The notes beneath the pieces are model-generated. The model ran no database searches. It worked only from the letters and a program-made list of their open reading frames with translations, and had not been told where the DNA came from. Shown in pieces: positions 1 to 14,400 of a stretch of 64,000 nt of DNA. Location of the stretch: assembly GCA_020086605.1 (NCBI GenBank), contig JACBWW010000018.1, positions 12,493,252-12,557,251 of the forward strand, given 5' to 3'. Source of the DNA: Lanius collurio (Eukaryota; Chordata; Aves; Passeriformes; Laniidae). Positions within the stretch are counted from its first letter, which is position 1. Each line of letters opens with the position of its first letter. The translations under genes and the position numbers were made by a program.

Positions 1-3000
1 AGTAAAAGTTATCAAGGTTTCACTTCTGTGATTTAAAGAACTTCAATTTTTATTTTTAAACAAAAAAAATTCTTTTTTGTCAGCACTGGGCTGCTTCATA
101 ACAAAATGATTGGATTTTTCCTAAAAGATCATAATGCTTAAACAACTATTTTATGAATGCGCAATTTTTTACAAATGGAAAAAAATTAATAAGTGCCTGA
201 AATAACATCAATGAAGCTTAAAAACAAAACCAACTTGTAACATTACACAGCTCCCTGTAATGACCTGCAAAGAGCTCCACATATTTGTATCCTTGTGGCT
301 GTATTGCAGTGTGGCCTCAGTCAGCACTTCTCAAAAGAGGTCTCTAGAAAGAAGACAGCTTCCTTGCATTAAAAGAAGTATAACATACATGTAAACATTT
401 TATCCATGTAAGTAATTGGAAAACCACCACTTCTGTAATGCCAGAAAATTATGAAGGGAATGAAGGTCAGCAAAATTTCTGAGTGGACAGACACAGACAA
501 CACAAGGCAATCCTTCTGTAACCATGTGGCCTTAGCCACAAGCTTAAGAACTTGTGGTGTAGGCCTATTTGAAATGCAGATTTTTACGGGGTTTTTTAAT
601 ACTTTGTGCTTGTCAAGTTGTTTATATTTGCTTCCATATAAGCGCTTCAATTCTTGCAGTCTCTTAGCCTTCTGCCTGACTGCAGTTCCTCAGGGCAGAG
701 TAAATTAAAAAAGAAAAATTGTAGAAATCAAAATTCCTTCTGAATTGCACTGCAGAAAAAAGAAAAATAGAGAGAAACACAATGCTCTTACTGCCTAACT
801 CTCATTTATAGAAAAATAACATCAGTGAGAAAATTCCTACTTTCATAATTACTCTTCTCAATAATTGTTTTTCAAAATTCCATGAAAAGCTCTGAGTGCA
901 TTTGAAACTTGAAGCAGTGAAGTAGATCAAAGCACATGTATGTTTATTCTCTCTTACTAAGGAAGATGACAGCTACAAGCAATGTTTTTGTGGAACTTGT
1001 AGGATCAAAATGGCAATAAACTTAAAGCAGAACGAATCTTGATAGATTTAAATACAAAATAGGCAAGTTATGTTGCCAGTTAAATGGATTGTGGCATTTT
1101 TCTCTCCTTCTCAGGACAAACATGCAGTGTTTCAGACAAGAATCAAAACAAATGAAAACTATATTTCTTTTAGTCATGAAAAGTATAGCTTTCCTGTATT
1201 TCAACTGAACTATATTTGAAGGGGGAACAAAGGTTGAAAAAAAAAGTCTGAATCAAAGAGATAGGAGATATGACATGGTTAAATTGATTATTTTGCCTCT
1301 GGAACACAGAGGTATGTGTATTGCCACATACACTGTTGCCAGATCTTCAGTACAAAATACATCTATGAGTAGGAATAAATCAGAGCCAGGATTAACAAAT
1401 GACAGTATGTTCTTTAACAGAGAAAACAATTCCAGCGAGATTAAGAACAGCTTTTCTCTGTCATTCAGTGCCTTGACCAAAGAGTCCACCAGGATCTTTG
1501 TTTCAACTTTCTTTGCTACATTTCCTATATCTGTATCTGGAAAGAAAGAGGCCTCTTGGTGTCACTGGCCCAGACTTTGCAATGAAAACCTCATAGACGA
1601 GCAAAATATTGAGGAAGATGTTTTGCCTGCAAGAACAAGTTCATACTCCCAAGCAACATCTACCCTTCATTTGTCAATTTTCCAATGACAGCTGCTGGTT
1701 ATCTGTCATATGAATATGCTTTCAATATACTGGGCTTGAAGCAGCTGGACCAATTGAAACCAACTGAAATCAACTTGAAACCAATTTGAAAAACATGCTT
1801 ATAGAGAAAGGCAAAGGAAATGACCTGTAACACTGTAGACACAAAATGTTCCACATGAGAGCTCCATCAGTTGAGTTTTTACCAATTCAGCTCTTTTATT
1901 ATCATTCAAGGTCTTCAGTTTTCATTGTGCTGCTGTTTGCTGGTAGGTCTGGAATTACTCTGACTTCCAATCTGTGCTCCTGCTATTTTCTGTGGTTCTT
2001 TGGTCCCAAAGGAAAAGCAGCAGTAAAACTGCCACTGAAGAGGAAGGCTCTACTATACATTCCTGTGCAACTACAGCAAAGTGACCACATTGATGACTAA
2101 AGCAGGATTTACTCTCTCTAGTTTTTGCAATTACCTCGTAGGTGTGTGAGGAGAATGAACAAGCAGGTCCTTCCACTCTTTTGTGGCTATGAAGGTACAA
2201 GAATCAGCTTCAAAGGAGAGGTGACACAAAATGGTTCAAAATGAATGGGTTTTATTCCAAGCAATTCCCACGCAAAATGTGATAAATCTGCCTTGAACAA
2301 GGTGATCCACCTTCCATCCACTCACCGCTCAAGCCATCAGAATTTAGTGAAACGTGGCAGTTAGAACACAAAACTAACTATTGTGAATGTTAGGGTCACA
2401 TCTTAGAGCATAATGAAGGAGAAAGTTGATGAAGAGAGCATTCTCTCATCTTTCATTCTGCATAAATCCTTAACTTGATCCAGAATTATTTCCAGTAAGC
2501 CAAAGTAGTCACTTTTGTTTCACGACAAAATCTCTTCGTTCAAGTTCCAGAAGCTTGTTATTCAGTAACAGAGCTACTGAACACCATGACCTCTTCTCAT
2601 TTTCCTGATTTAATAACAATTACCAGTTTCTTCAAACATAAGAGAAGTTTCAGCAATTTACCTAATTCAGAAAATATGTTAATGTAGCAAAATATTTAGT
2701 TAAAAACTGTATGAATCAAAACCAAGGAAAATCCCAAACTTCACATATTCTGTCCTAAGCCTGCCAATGAGAAAACAAAGTCCAATATAAGCAACATACT
2801 GAACAAACCAAGAGGCAGCTTTGCTTAGGTAGGAAAATCTTTAGCAGCAAACCAGGAGGAAAAAATTCCCCCAAAAAATCAGCTAACCACAACAGGGAAG
2901 GAACATCACTTTTCACTATGAAACTTCTCAAGATAAGGTAGGCATATTATGAAGTTTATGGGGAAGAAAATAGTATTTTTATATCTCTATCTAAAGATTC

Positions 3001-6000
3001 TATATACCATACTTTAATTATTAGTTTATCTGGCCAGGCTTTTGGACCAGATTTCCTGATGACATTTGCACAGAACCAGCAGCTGGCTGCAGAATACAGC
3101 ACGGGGCCTTGGCATGCCTTTTCTACCTTTTCTATGAAGCACTACTACAGAAACATTTCCACATCAAAATACTTTTTTTTTTTTGTGAAAATGTTTTAAA
3201 TAATTCACAGAAAATGTAAGGATTTCAGGTAGCTGTGATGTTTCAGAAGGCAGTGGATCAAAGCATGGTCTCTCTCTTTACTCCTCCTTCACCCCTTCCT
3301 AGTAGATCTGATTTCAGGGTTGGAAGCTGAGAAGTGCATCAAAATATAACTAAGAAGCAAAGATAAATTAGTAGCAAAAAACCTGTGTCTAAAACTGGAC
3401 CTGCTCAGTCCCAGTGTTTGTGTTTTACAACCCAGTTTTACAAACTGTTTCCAACCAAGTTGGTATAACATATATATTGTCTCGATTGTGCTTTACCAAG
3501 CAAAAAAAAAGGAAATAATTTAAAGCTCTGGAGTTGCCTGGGTGTAATACAGAAGAATCTGCATTTTAACGCAGCTATCTTATCTGTGATGACTAACACT
3601 TCCATGTGGGCAGGCGAAAGTATTTCCCAAGAATGGTGTTGTTTATGTTCTGCAGCTTGCTTCTCTTTTGCTTAATTGATGCCATTTTCATCCAAGTTTA
3701 ACAGATATTTGTCCAACTGAATTTATTTTCAGATAAATTCATGTAAATTAAATTTGACTATGGCGACAAGATTAAATTGTTTGCACTCTGTGTTTTCTTT
3801 TGTTCCATAAAACCTACCATTTACCTAAAACTAGCAAATTATTAATTTTTTGAAAAGTCCACTTCTGTCTTTTGTAGTTGAACTCCTTCTGTGAATAAAA
3901 GGAACCTAGAAAAAAATCCATTCCTCAAGTCAGATTTGGTTCCACACCCCTCAGTATCTGTCTTTACTCCCATTTGTGGTGATCCTGCTGTGCTCTGTTA
4001 ACACCAATAGAGCATCGCTATCTGGATCATATTTAGTGGGATGAAATGGAGATCCATCTGTCTAAATCCTTCTGTTAAAACTGGAGGTGGATGAGTGCAC
4101 ACTGACAGTTTGATTTACCTTCAGCCCCTGCAGAGCCCAGGATGGGAATTAGGGAAATACTGAGGAAGACAACATGCCAACAATCTGAATTACACACCCT
4201 GGAGAGGCCTCAGCAGTGGGCAGACACTCCTGAGTCTTGTTACAGAATAATTCTAGCACCACCTCATCAGCATCTGGTTTGGGCATTGTTGGAGATATTT
4301 ATAGGTGTAAATGATGTGCTGATCCACCCCAGAAAAGAAACTCCTCGACCCATCAGGTAGAACCTGCACAAAGATGGGAGCTGAAACGGATTTCTATTAG
4401 TAAGAGCCCTGAGTGCCTCGTTACCTGTGTACTTCTAGAGTAGGAACTTTTCACTGTAGTCATGATCTCACTTCACACCACATGCTGATCTCAGCACCTC
4501 AAATTTGAAAGGGGAAGGGCCTTATGCTTTTGTGTGTCTTTGAGCTGTCAGTGAGTCCTGCCATGACCCTGCCAACCTCACACAGATCATGGCATAGGCT
4601 CGAGTACAAGAACTGGCCACAGTCTTCTACAAGACAGAAAGGTCAGCCCAAGGACCAGCTAATTAAGCAGAAGATGTCCATAACCAATGTGTGTGAGATC
4701 AGTCCCTCTCATTGCTTCATTAGACATCTTTTTTCTGTTTAGCACTAAACAGATTCTCAGTGCTTGGTTTCTGGGAATTCTGGCACTGCAAAAACTTTTA
4801 CTCAATGCTTCTATTTTAGTATATTTCACACCTTTTTTCAAAAAAATATGAATTTGCATGCATATTATATATTCAACTTCTAGCCAGAGTAACAAAATAC
4901 TTTCTAAACCTTAGCAAGCTGTGCATGGATCATGCAATGAAGCTGCAATACTACAGTCTTAATCCTAATTCATAGAGGTCAATAGTAAAAATATGATACT
5001 TATTTCACAGGAGATACATTGGCAAGAATCCACTGACTCTGCCAAGAACAAGTTACAAGTTTTGCTGTTTCTTACCTGATGAGTCAATAACAGAAGTACA
5101 AACACATCCCAGTCATGAGAGCTCCCTCTATTTTTGCTCCATACCCTTGATCTCGTGACTTCCATTCTTTTCTCTTCTTATCCAGTACCTGTTTACCTAT
5201 TAAGTAGCATCTGCAAATGTGAAAAAAAAAATAAAAAGGAAGATACCTACACATAGCTACCAAAACAGTAGGCTATGAGCATGCCCAAGGGCCCAGAAGT
5301 TGAAAAAGCCTTTGATGAATTAAAAGATGCAATATTAATAATATATAAATAAAGAGAAGGTATCAAGAAAGCTTGGATCATATGCTGGATAGCAAATTTT
5401 GCTGATCCTGGCCTCTTCAAAGTGCTCCTGAAGGTCTTCGGAATATATTCAACAGTATTACCCTTCAAAACTAAGGTTAGAATATATTACCTTAACAAAT
5501 AAGAGGGTGCCCATACATCAAACACATGTGCCTGGTCTGGGGCACATGCTAGGACTTTGCTACATTACATGCAAAAGTAGTGTTAAGATTTGCAAATTGC
5601 TGATCTTTTGGAACATAATAAATATCAAACAATATTAAGAACATAAATTTTTCAGTCAGAGATTGTAAGAACTGACAATATTTTGTGACTAAATGATGGT
5701 GGACTTTTTTAAAATGTAGATCAACAAATTATTGGATTCAGGAAATCTCTCTACTGAAACTCCTAGAAAAACAGACATTATTTATCCTTAGACTTTTGGA
5801 CTCAGTTTGATAACAAATGGGATGAAAGGCTTTGTAGGATAAAGGATGCTTCTGAAATGCTAACACTGATGTGTATTTTTTCCTTTTATCAGTCTGTGGT
5901 TAGCCTTCATATGCTTTTCAAAGAGGAGTACTAGATTAATTCTATTCCAAAAACTGAAATAAGAAATTACTACAAAGATGAATTTCAGCTGGAATGTAGC

Positions 6001-8307
6001 CATTTATTTACAGGGAATAATCTTTGTGAGTGACAACATCATAGGAGGCTGCCTTTTTAATCATCTAAAAAGCAAACAACTACAACAAAATTGCAATTGC
6101 TGACGGGTTTTTTAGCTTCAGTTACATTAAGTATAAGACAAAATACATGCCCTGAAGGAAATCATCACACATTCTCCTTTTGGATTTTGTTACTTCCTTG
6201 ATTACACAAAAATTAATTTTCCCTCTGAATGTATTCAGAGATATAGGTAATGCTCTGCTCTCTGTGATAGGCCAAGGTTTACTCAGCCATGGCCAACTGA
6301 TGTGATGTTGGCTCATAATCAGATGCTAAAAAGAACAGATGGCTTAACCAAATCTGATTTGCTATTTTATTTATCCTTATGCTGCTCCTTTATCATACAA
6401 GTATTAAACATTTATACTATACAGTTAGAAAAGCAAGACAATGTTTAGAGCTAGCTTATGAGCTAACCTGAAAAACATCCATCCTGAGATGCAAAATAAA
6501 TAACTTAAGTAGGATTCCAGGTCAGTGTTCTGATGTAGTCTGAGATGGAAACTGCAAAAACCGACATTACAAATTCTAGTAATCGGTAATGCTTGCCAAC
6601 TACTGATGCTGCAGCACTGATTGGAGAAAAAAACCCCAAACATAAAACCAGAAAAAACCCCATCATCTCAAACTGCTTGAATGAGGAAGCAATTGTGATC
6701 ATTTATTCATTGCAAGATCTGGGCTTGATCATTATTGTGTTTGCAATTGTCCTTATGGGATCAGACCCTTTTATTTGATACCAATATCTGCAGTGATGAT
6801 CTCATCATCATAAAACTAAAACTTCTGAAGACTTTGCAGTATTGTTTTGACACAGCCAGAACAGCTCCTGATGTCATCCATCTTCAGAAACTTGCCTCTA
6901 AATAAGATTGTTACTGGGCAAGAGCTTGCAGTGATACAAATTAGGCCATAAATTGCAACCTAAGTTTAAATTCTATGGTTTGGCAAAGACAGTTTTCTCT
7001 AAGTAGGTCCAGTAGAGTTTTTGACTCTCCTCTTAGAAAAGTATTAATTATGGGTCATATTGATAAGTATGAACTGTACATTTATTTAAAAATGTATTTC
7101 TAGCTATTCTGTATCTAAGGCTGTTTTAGGGAGTTGACTCCAGAGAACCTCACAAAAAATTAAGTATCAAGTCTGATGCTACATTCATTGTTAAAATTCT
7201 CAATGACAATTAAATTTTCTGTACCTTGAAACTGTAACTTCATCTTTTAATCTGAGATGAACATATATTATTTTTCTAACAAATTTTCACATATTATCTA
7301 ATACACATATACATAGAGATTATCTGTGTCTGAACTCCTTTAATTTGCTTGGTTACTTAGGCATAACAGAAGACAGAACTGAGCTCATAAATTCCATTCT
7401 TTATTTATTTGTACACTGATTCATTTAGAGGCTCCCCGTCGAAAACATCAGACACATCAGGACACAACATCAACAGATAATTAACATTGTGTTCAATGCC
7501 AAGTACTCATTAATAAAAACAAAACAGATGCAAGTGCACTGATGCAAACACACCATTGTTCCTCAGAGTAGGCACAACATGAAAGTTAAAGCTAAAAACG
7601 CTTTTGTATGACATTTTATTTGATCTTCTTAGCATATATATAATGTCCACAGTATTGCTTAACCTGTAAGATATTTACCTCTGATCCACACACAGTGAAA
7701 TTAGAGAATGTACAAGAATTGGCAGCTGTATTACGTGGAGTATATGTACAACTCTACTGATACTAGAAATTTCTACACTTTCAGTTCTGCAGACACATGA
7801 CTCAAGTTTCAGTGAAGTGAGCAAAGAACCACTTTCCTTCTCTGCTGGGGAAAAAAAAAGCTAATTGGTATATCCCAATTGGTATATTCCTCTTTGACAA
7901 TACTATGTCAAAGTCAAACCTATATTATTCAGGAAGAGGAGCACTGTGATTAGGACCAGGCACACTGCAAAAACATCTGATGGACATCTACCATTACATA
8001 GAGTAACAACATAATATTATAAAGTTTGTAATTCAGCAGCCAACCTATTAAAAAAAAAATCTAAATTCCCATAAAACAGAAAATAAAAAGTAAATTAAAT
8101 TCACTTTCTCATATCAAGAGTTTATCCATCTCAAATAGCAAGATTCTTTCGCCAGGCCTCTGTGAGACTTTCAGCTGTTTTCACAGGTGTAGAGGAAAAC
8201 ACACACTGCAAATAGTATGCAAATAAAACAAGACCAAGGGCATAACCTATCAGTTGATTATTGGCTTGTTCTGGTGTATAACTGATAAAAAGCAGGACAA
8301 AACAAGT
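1..8307. other. Intergenic DNA left of CPB1, no recognised gene
   Basis: This AT-rich stretch has no reading frame that I recognise as a known protein. If the human order AGTR1-CPB1 were kept, AGTR1 would lie to the left, but its single long coding exon is not here. Three minus-strand segments (about 370-690, 1328-1547 and 5079-5217) look weakly exon-like and are discussed in the findings; none is supported enough to call. A small imperfect tandem repeat of about 14 bp (aattggtatatccc) lies at 7863-7892. No CR1 or LTR fragment was recognised in this part. Confidence 0.6.
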
Positions 8308-8314
8308 TATAAAA
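8308..8314 (+). promoter_or_regulatory. CPB1: TATA box of CPB1
   Basis: The sequence TATAAAA lies 39 bases upstream of the CPB1 start codon. Transcription would start about 25-30 bases downstream, near 8338, giving a very short 5' leader of roughly 15 bases. A strong TATA box and short leader are typical of pancreatic digestive-enzyme genes. An octamer-like ATGCAAAT at 8217-8224 and E-boxes at 8172-8177 (CAGCTG) and 8184-8189 (CAGGTG) lie within 140 bases upstream. The E-boxes are candidate acinar bHLH (PTF1-type) sites, but no clear bipartite PTF1 motif was seen. Confidence 0.6.
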
Positions 8315-8352
8315 GCAGCACAAGAAAACGTGTTTCTTTCTTTCTTAAAAAA

Positions 8353-8423
8353 ATGTGGGCACTCCTGGTTCTCGTAGGTGCTGCATCTGTTTCTGCTCAC
8401 CTGCAGAATCTTTCCTTTGATGG
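8353..8423 (+). CDS. CPB1: CPB1 exon 1: signal peptide
   Basis: The exon starts at the first ATG after the TATA box, preceded by an A-run, and encodes [15 protein letters not shown] plus eight residues of the activation peptide. It ends in phase 2 at a gtaaga donor. Confidence 0.93.
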
Positions 8424-11400
8424 GTAAGAACAGACATCAAGTTTTATATTTGTGATTTCTTCTGCATGATCAAAAGGCTTTCAACTGACTTACCTGTTTT
8501 AAATCTAATCCTTTTCTTCCCTTACAGACAGAAGGTGTTTCGTGTGATTCCACAGACTGATGAGCAGGTGGAAATCCTCAATTTCCTTGCCAGCATCAAG
8601 GAGGTAAAGGACTTGGGGAAGTGGTTATACTGTAGTTGAAAGAAGTATTTCTCCTTTTGCTCAAATAACAGATATATTCTTTTTAAAAAATCATGCTACT
8701 GAATGAAAGACTTAATCTTGATTCCATTCAAGTCAGCTGGAGTGTTTCTTGGGAAGGAATAGACAAGTCAATAAAACTACAGCTGTAAAAAACATTCAAA
8801 TACCTTCCTAGAAAGTCTGGTTTACCCAGTCTGAATGTCAAAGTGCCCATCAGAATTTATTAATAGAACAAATAAATCTTAAATGCTGTATTCAGTGTGG
8901 GGTGCTTTCAAGAATGCATTAGATAAATCACAGAAATTCCAATTACCAGAACTTTAACCATTACAGGTGAAACATTTCCCTCATGTAAATAATCTAAAAA
9001 TTTATACTCCCAGCAAAATGAATTTTTCTTTGGCCTCTAGTCTCTCATGTCATCTTTTCTTCTCTGACTTTCCTTTAAAGCTTCCTTTCTCTCTAAGCTG
9101 CATGTTTCTCACTGACCTTGATGTAGATATATGATGACACAATGACACAATGAAAAACAATAAAGACAGCAAATGTGTTTTCAATACTTCTCTTCAGCTT
9201 TGATGTTGTAAAATAGCTGTTGGTGAAAAAGACACCATTAGCTGTAGGATGAAAGGATGGTATTTTTAATGAAGTACAGATGTGGATACCTACTAACAGG
9301 CTACCATAGCATGCTGAAACAGTTTTCTGTAGAAGAACATACTATTGGAATGGTGCTGCCAATATTAAGAAAATTAATATACACCATGCTTGCTTTTAAG
9401 TGTGAAGTAGCAAGGGATTGTTTGTTTTTTTGTTTTTTTTTTAAGAAAAGATCTCTGAATTACCATGGTTATGCAAAGCAGTCAGTCAGGACTGATGTAA
9501 TTGTATATTCTAAAACAATCACCTCACTTGATCACACATAATTCATGAATAACCAGCCCCAATTTCTTTTACCTTTATGAGATGAAAGACTGAAAAGGCA
9601 CCAGGCTGGCAAATCACCTTTGCTTCCATTGGCCTTCAACAGGGCACTAAATCCAGATGCTTGGATGCTTCCTTCAGCAAAAATAAGTGAAGTAGTAATC
9701 ACACTTTTGTTTGTCCCCTTGGAATGAAACATCTTAAAAGGCACAGGTTTCTCATATCAACTTTAGTGATCTCTCTTAAAAGTATTCATACAATCTTTTT
9801 TAGCTGATTTATGTAAAATATTCACATACTGCATCCCTGATATTGAGTTAATTTCTCTCTAACATTTGTAGGCAAAAACCTGAGCAAAAAACAAATGAAA
9901 TTTTAAGAACGAAAGAAGTTGTAAATATAGTTATAATATTCACAATTCTATATGAATGCAGATGCTGGAGAATACTTGAAATTTGTGAAACTGTCACTGC
10001 CATCTCCAGAATTCTGCCATATAAAATGCAGGGCCCAATAAAATCTTAATAAATTTCCAGTTAAAATTTAGCTTGACACTTATGGCAAGCAATGCTGAAT
10101 CAGCGTAACAAGGTAGGCATGAAATTCAGTATATTAATCCAAACCTCACCAGCACACACACGCCAACCTAAAAATCACAGTGACATTTATGTGTTTATTT
10201 GTTTATGTTTTCATTTGGCCTTTTTTCAGGTTGACTTTATTTGTTTATGTATTAATTTGGCCTTCTTTCAGGTTGACTTCTGGCAGCCAGACTCTATCAC
10301 ATTGGTAAGGCCAAAAATGCAAGTTGATTTCCGAATTGAAGCTGAAAAGTCTTTTGATGTTGAAGATTTTTTGAAAGAAAATGGAATGGAGTACCAGTAA
10401 GTTTGTTTTCACTACTGTGCTCTGAAGAGAATGGGACTAAATACTAGGGAGAATGTGTTTGAGCTTTTCATATTGGTCAACTGATTTTCCTGTGACAAAA
10501 TTCATCCCTCCTGTGGATGTCTCTACTTGGTTCAGCTTTCCTGTGACAGTTCAAATGAACTGTAACTACTGTGCATTGAAGGGGTGAGATGAAATGTGAT
10601 AGAGGCAAGAGACAGGCAGCAGAGATGCAGTATCAGAAATTTCCCTGAGGTGAAATCTCACTGCAATACACAAGGCTGGAGTACAGAGGGGGATAGAAAT
10701 ATTTCCTATTACAGACAAAATGCAGCAAAGGTCTAGAAAGAACCAGAAAATATCTCAGATGAGGGAAATGGATAGGGAATTGAAGGCAGAAAATTAAATG
10801 GTGAGTCCCAAGGGCCACCATGAGCAGGTCCCCACTGAGTTGCAGAACAATATCAAGAGGGCCAAGAAAGCCCAACAGGCGACAGACAGAAGACAGCTGC
10901 CAGGTGAACGGCCAAGGAAGAGTGGAAAGCAAATTCCCACAGCCTTGAGCTGACTGAAGTCACATAGCAGCTCCATGGCAAGGATGGCAAGCTCTCTCCA
11001 GAGAGAGCTTTTAATTGTATATTACCTAGAAGTAAAAAAGGCCCGAGTTGACTGAATATGACTGCAGCACAAGAGGAGGAAACAGAGCACACTGCCACAT
11101 TACACACCACTGGGAACTGGAGCATCGTAGTGAGTAGCACTAACAGAAGAATAAGGAGAGTAAGGAGCTGTCTGATCCTGTGCTTCATTTCATATCTTCC
11201 AATCACTGTGTAAGCATAAACTGAGGATGAGAAATTGACTTTGAGCTGCAGTGGAGTGGGGTTGTCTGTCTTCATTTCTCTCACTCCATTTAAGCATTGC
11301 AAATCGGCTCTGCCCAGCTCCATTATCAGGCTTCTTTGAAGTATTAAGTATAGTCTGTCAACATCATGTACTCTGACACTGAAAGTCAGTATTATTTGAT

Positions 11401-14400
11401 CAAATTTTTACTCTTTCATTTGGCTGAGTGTGGAGTTTTTGTATCTCAGCCCCACTGTTGTTGCTATGAGACCAAACTCCTTCATTGGACATCACACAGT
11501 TCTCAGGACAAATTTCATGATCCATTAAATCCAAAGGTAATCCATCCCTAAATTTACTGGCCTCATGTCAGTTGTGTCTGATTTGGATGCCACTGCAGAA
11601 ACAGAATCTAAAGACACTCTAGAATAAATGGCTTTCAATAATTCCATAGTGCACATACAGCACAGGAACCCAGTTTCAGTGGAATTTCCTCTTTAGCAAA
11701 GGAGTTACTCTACATGTGTTAGTTTTCCTATAATATTCATGAACTGCCTCAGATCCATGCACAAATCTTTTGATTGCAACAAAAGGCCAGAATGTCTGGA
11801 AGCTGTCCCTGACAAACTCGAGTGGATTGTCCTTGTGACAACCCAAGCTGTTACAATTCCTTTGAAGTGCAGCTGCAGTGCCCTGACATTATGTCATTTG
11901 CACTGTTTGTTCTGAAAGCTGCTGGTGCCTTACAAACTGGCCTCCTGTTCCTCTATCCAAATCACAAATGATCAAGGACATACTCTGGATGAGTAAGATT
12001 TGTAAGAGTTTTAAGACAGACACTGGAAAAACAAGAGGACTTCATTTTTCGATAGCCAAGGTTGAAATATAAGCAAAAGGTTCTCAAGAGCACACTCAAT
12101 GATAAGTTGTGCCTTTGTGTCAGCCCCAGGGAAAGATGAACAGGAGAGATCCAACCAATCCAGACAGGATGTTGAGGTTTTTTTGCAATTGTGTGATCTA
12201 TTTAATAGCTCACCTCACATGCAATAAAGTAGCTTGGAGGATGGATAATGCTGCAATAGAGCTGTCAAACCACATCTAACCTTGGGAAGCTTGGTCTGAC
12301 AGGGAACTTCACCAGGCAAACATCTCTGGGTTGCTGCACAGTTTTGAAACATTGCTGCAGTCTAACTCTCCTTTAGTGCCAAAAGTTCAAGAGGGGCCTT
12401 TTCCTATTGAGGCAAAAGCAACTGGCAATATAAGAGCTCATTTTTAGACACACTCTGTCTCAGCACTGTCATTTTTCTGAAACCAAACTGCTGCCACCCT
12501 GGAGGTTTGTTAGTATGGCAGTAAGGCAGGTGCTAATTGGCAAGAGCCTATTGCTCCCTGGTCCTTCTGGTGGCAAGGTTGAGGCAGGACATAGGTTGAA
12601 ACTAGAAAGTAATTTATTTTATTTTCAACCTGCTCACCTTTCCTCTCACAATTTATGCAGCTCCAATGCGGGGTAGACCTTGAAATGTCTTACTTTCGTG
12701 CTGGATTGTTGTCTGTTTCTCTTCACACTTTTGGTGCCTTCTTGCAGAGTTCTGATTGACAACCTGCAGGCTGCAATGGATGCCCAGTTTGACAGCAAAG
12801 CTCGAACTGCCAGCCACAGCTATGAGAAGTACAACAACTGGGACACGGTAAAATCTAGAATTCACCACTTTTTAGCTTGGTACCTTAGCCTTTGTAGTCA
12901 AAGTGCTTCCAGTCTTCTTCCCTTTTCATCTTCTGCTCCATCTGTTGATATGATAATGCCTGCAAACTCTCCTTCCTCTTTGTAACTGAGCTAGTTTGTG
13001 TAACCTACACTTATTTCCTCTACTTCTGCTCCCAGTGCTGCAAAGAACCTCTGGCACAAATATAGTGACCAGGCTGAGATGCTTCACTATTAATTTCCTC
13101 TTTCCTTTTCACTACTTCTCCTATGTCCTCTGTCAAACAACTCGATTCCATTCCCTGCCTTAGTTCAAGCTCTTCATCTCCCACCATAAGTTCTCCCCTA
13201 TTCCTCCTCCTTTCACAGCCATGCTTATTTTTCCTGACATGTAATCATGGCCACATTACTCTTCACATCTCTGCAGTGGCTCCTTGGAAATCTACAAACT
13301 GTATTAAATTTTAGGCCACATTAGATGCTCAGAAAGATTGCTCTGGCTTAATGTCTGCAAATTAATTAGTCTGGACCTGAGGAACACAGACTTCAATAGA
13401 CTTAACCTCTTTATTAAACAGATAGCTGCTTGGACTGCTGATATTGCTGCTCAGAACCCAGACCTTGTCTCTCGTAGTGTAATTGGGGAAACGTATGAAG
13501 GACGGCCAATGTACCTTCTCAAAGTAAGTGCCTCGATTTCTTCACATCAGACCCTTCCCTTATCAAATTCTGCAAGATTATAATGTCTAGTAAAACATCA
13601 ATGATGCTAACAAAATGTCTAAAGTAACAGACATTTTGCAGAAAATCTTATATATTTTGTTTACTACTACTATGATTTTTTTCCCCAACTTTATAATTTT
13701 TAAAGGAGCATAATGAAATATTAGACTTTCAGACATATAAATTCAATCACACTCCTGAGAGCTATTTGAATGATCATCTACCTTTATGTTCTCTCCATCT
13801 GTTGTTTGTAAACACATTTGTTCTAAAAGCATCTATAAATGTCAGTCTCTGGCATGAAGAAACAAATTTGTATCTTCACCATATATAATTTTGAGGTGGT
13901 TTTGACTGGGATAGAGTTAATTCCGTTTTCCGTAGCTTGTATGGGGCTGTTTAGGATTTGTGCTGATTTGGAAATGGTGTAGATAATTCAGGGATGTTTT
14001 AGTTACTGCTGGGCAGTGATTACACAGAGCCAAGGCCTTTTCTGCTTCTCACACCACCAGCCAGGGGAATGGCACCTGGGAAGGAACACAGCAGGGGACA
14101 GCTGACCCCAACTGACCCAGGGGATATCCCAAACCACACGGCTCATGCTTAGTGATAAACGAGGGGGAAGGCGGGTCAGGGCCACTGCATGGGGACTGGC
14201 TGGGCAATTGCTTTCATTTGCATCACTTGTCTTTCTTGGGGTTTATTTCTTTGTTTTTGTTATTTTCCTTTTCATCATTATCATTATTATTCATTAAACT
14301 GTGGTTATCTAAGCCCACATGTTTGCTCTGAGTGAGCTACTGCATTGTACTTAGTTGTCAGCTGGGTTTATACTACAGAATTTTTGTTTCATAACTTTAA

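Noticed and set aside
1275..1688. 137-codon plus-strand frame
   Set aside because: No family resemblance; the opposite strand is the more exon-like one, and even that is weak.
8528..8531. Alternative acceptor AG four bases into CPB1 exon 2 (acag)
   Set aside because: Using it would shift the reading frame and destroy the conserved KVFRVIP segment.
10853..11323. 156-codon minus-strand frame in CPB1 intron 3
   Set aside because: It resembles no known protein and has no splice or promoter context. Treated as a chance frame.
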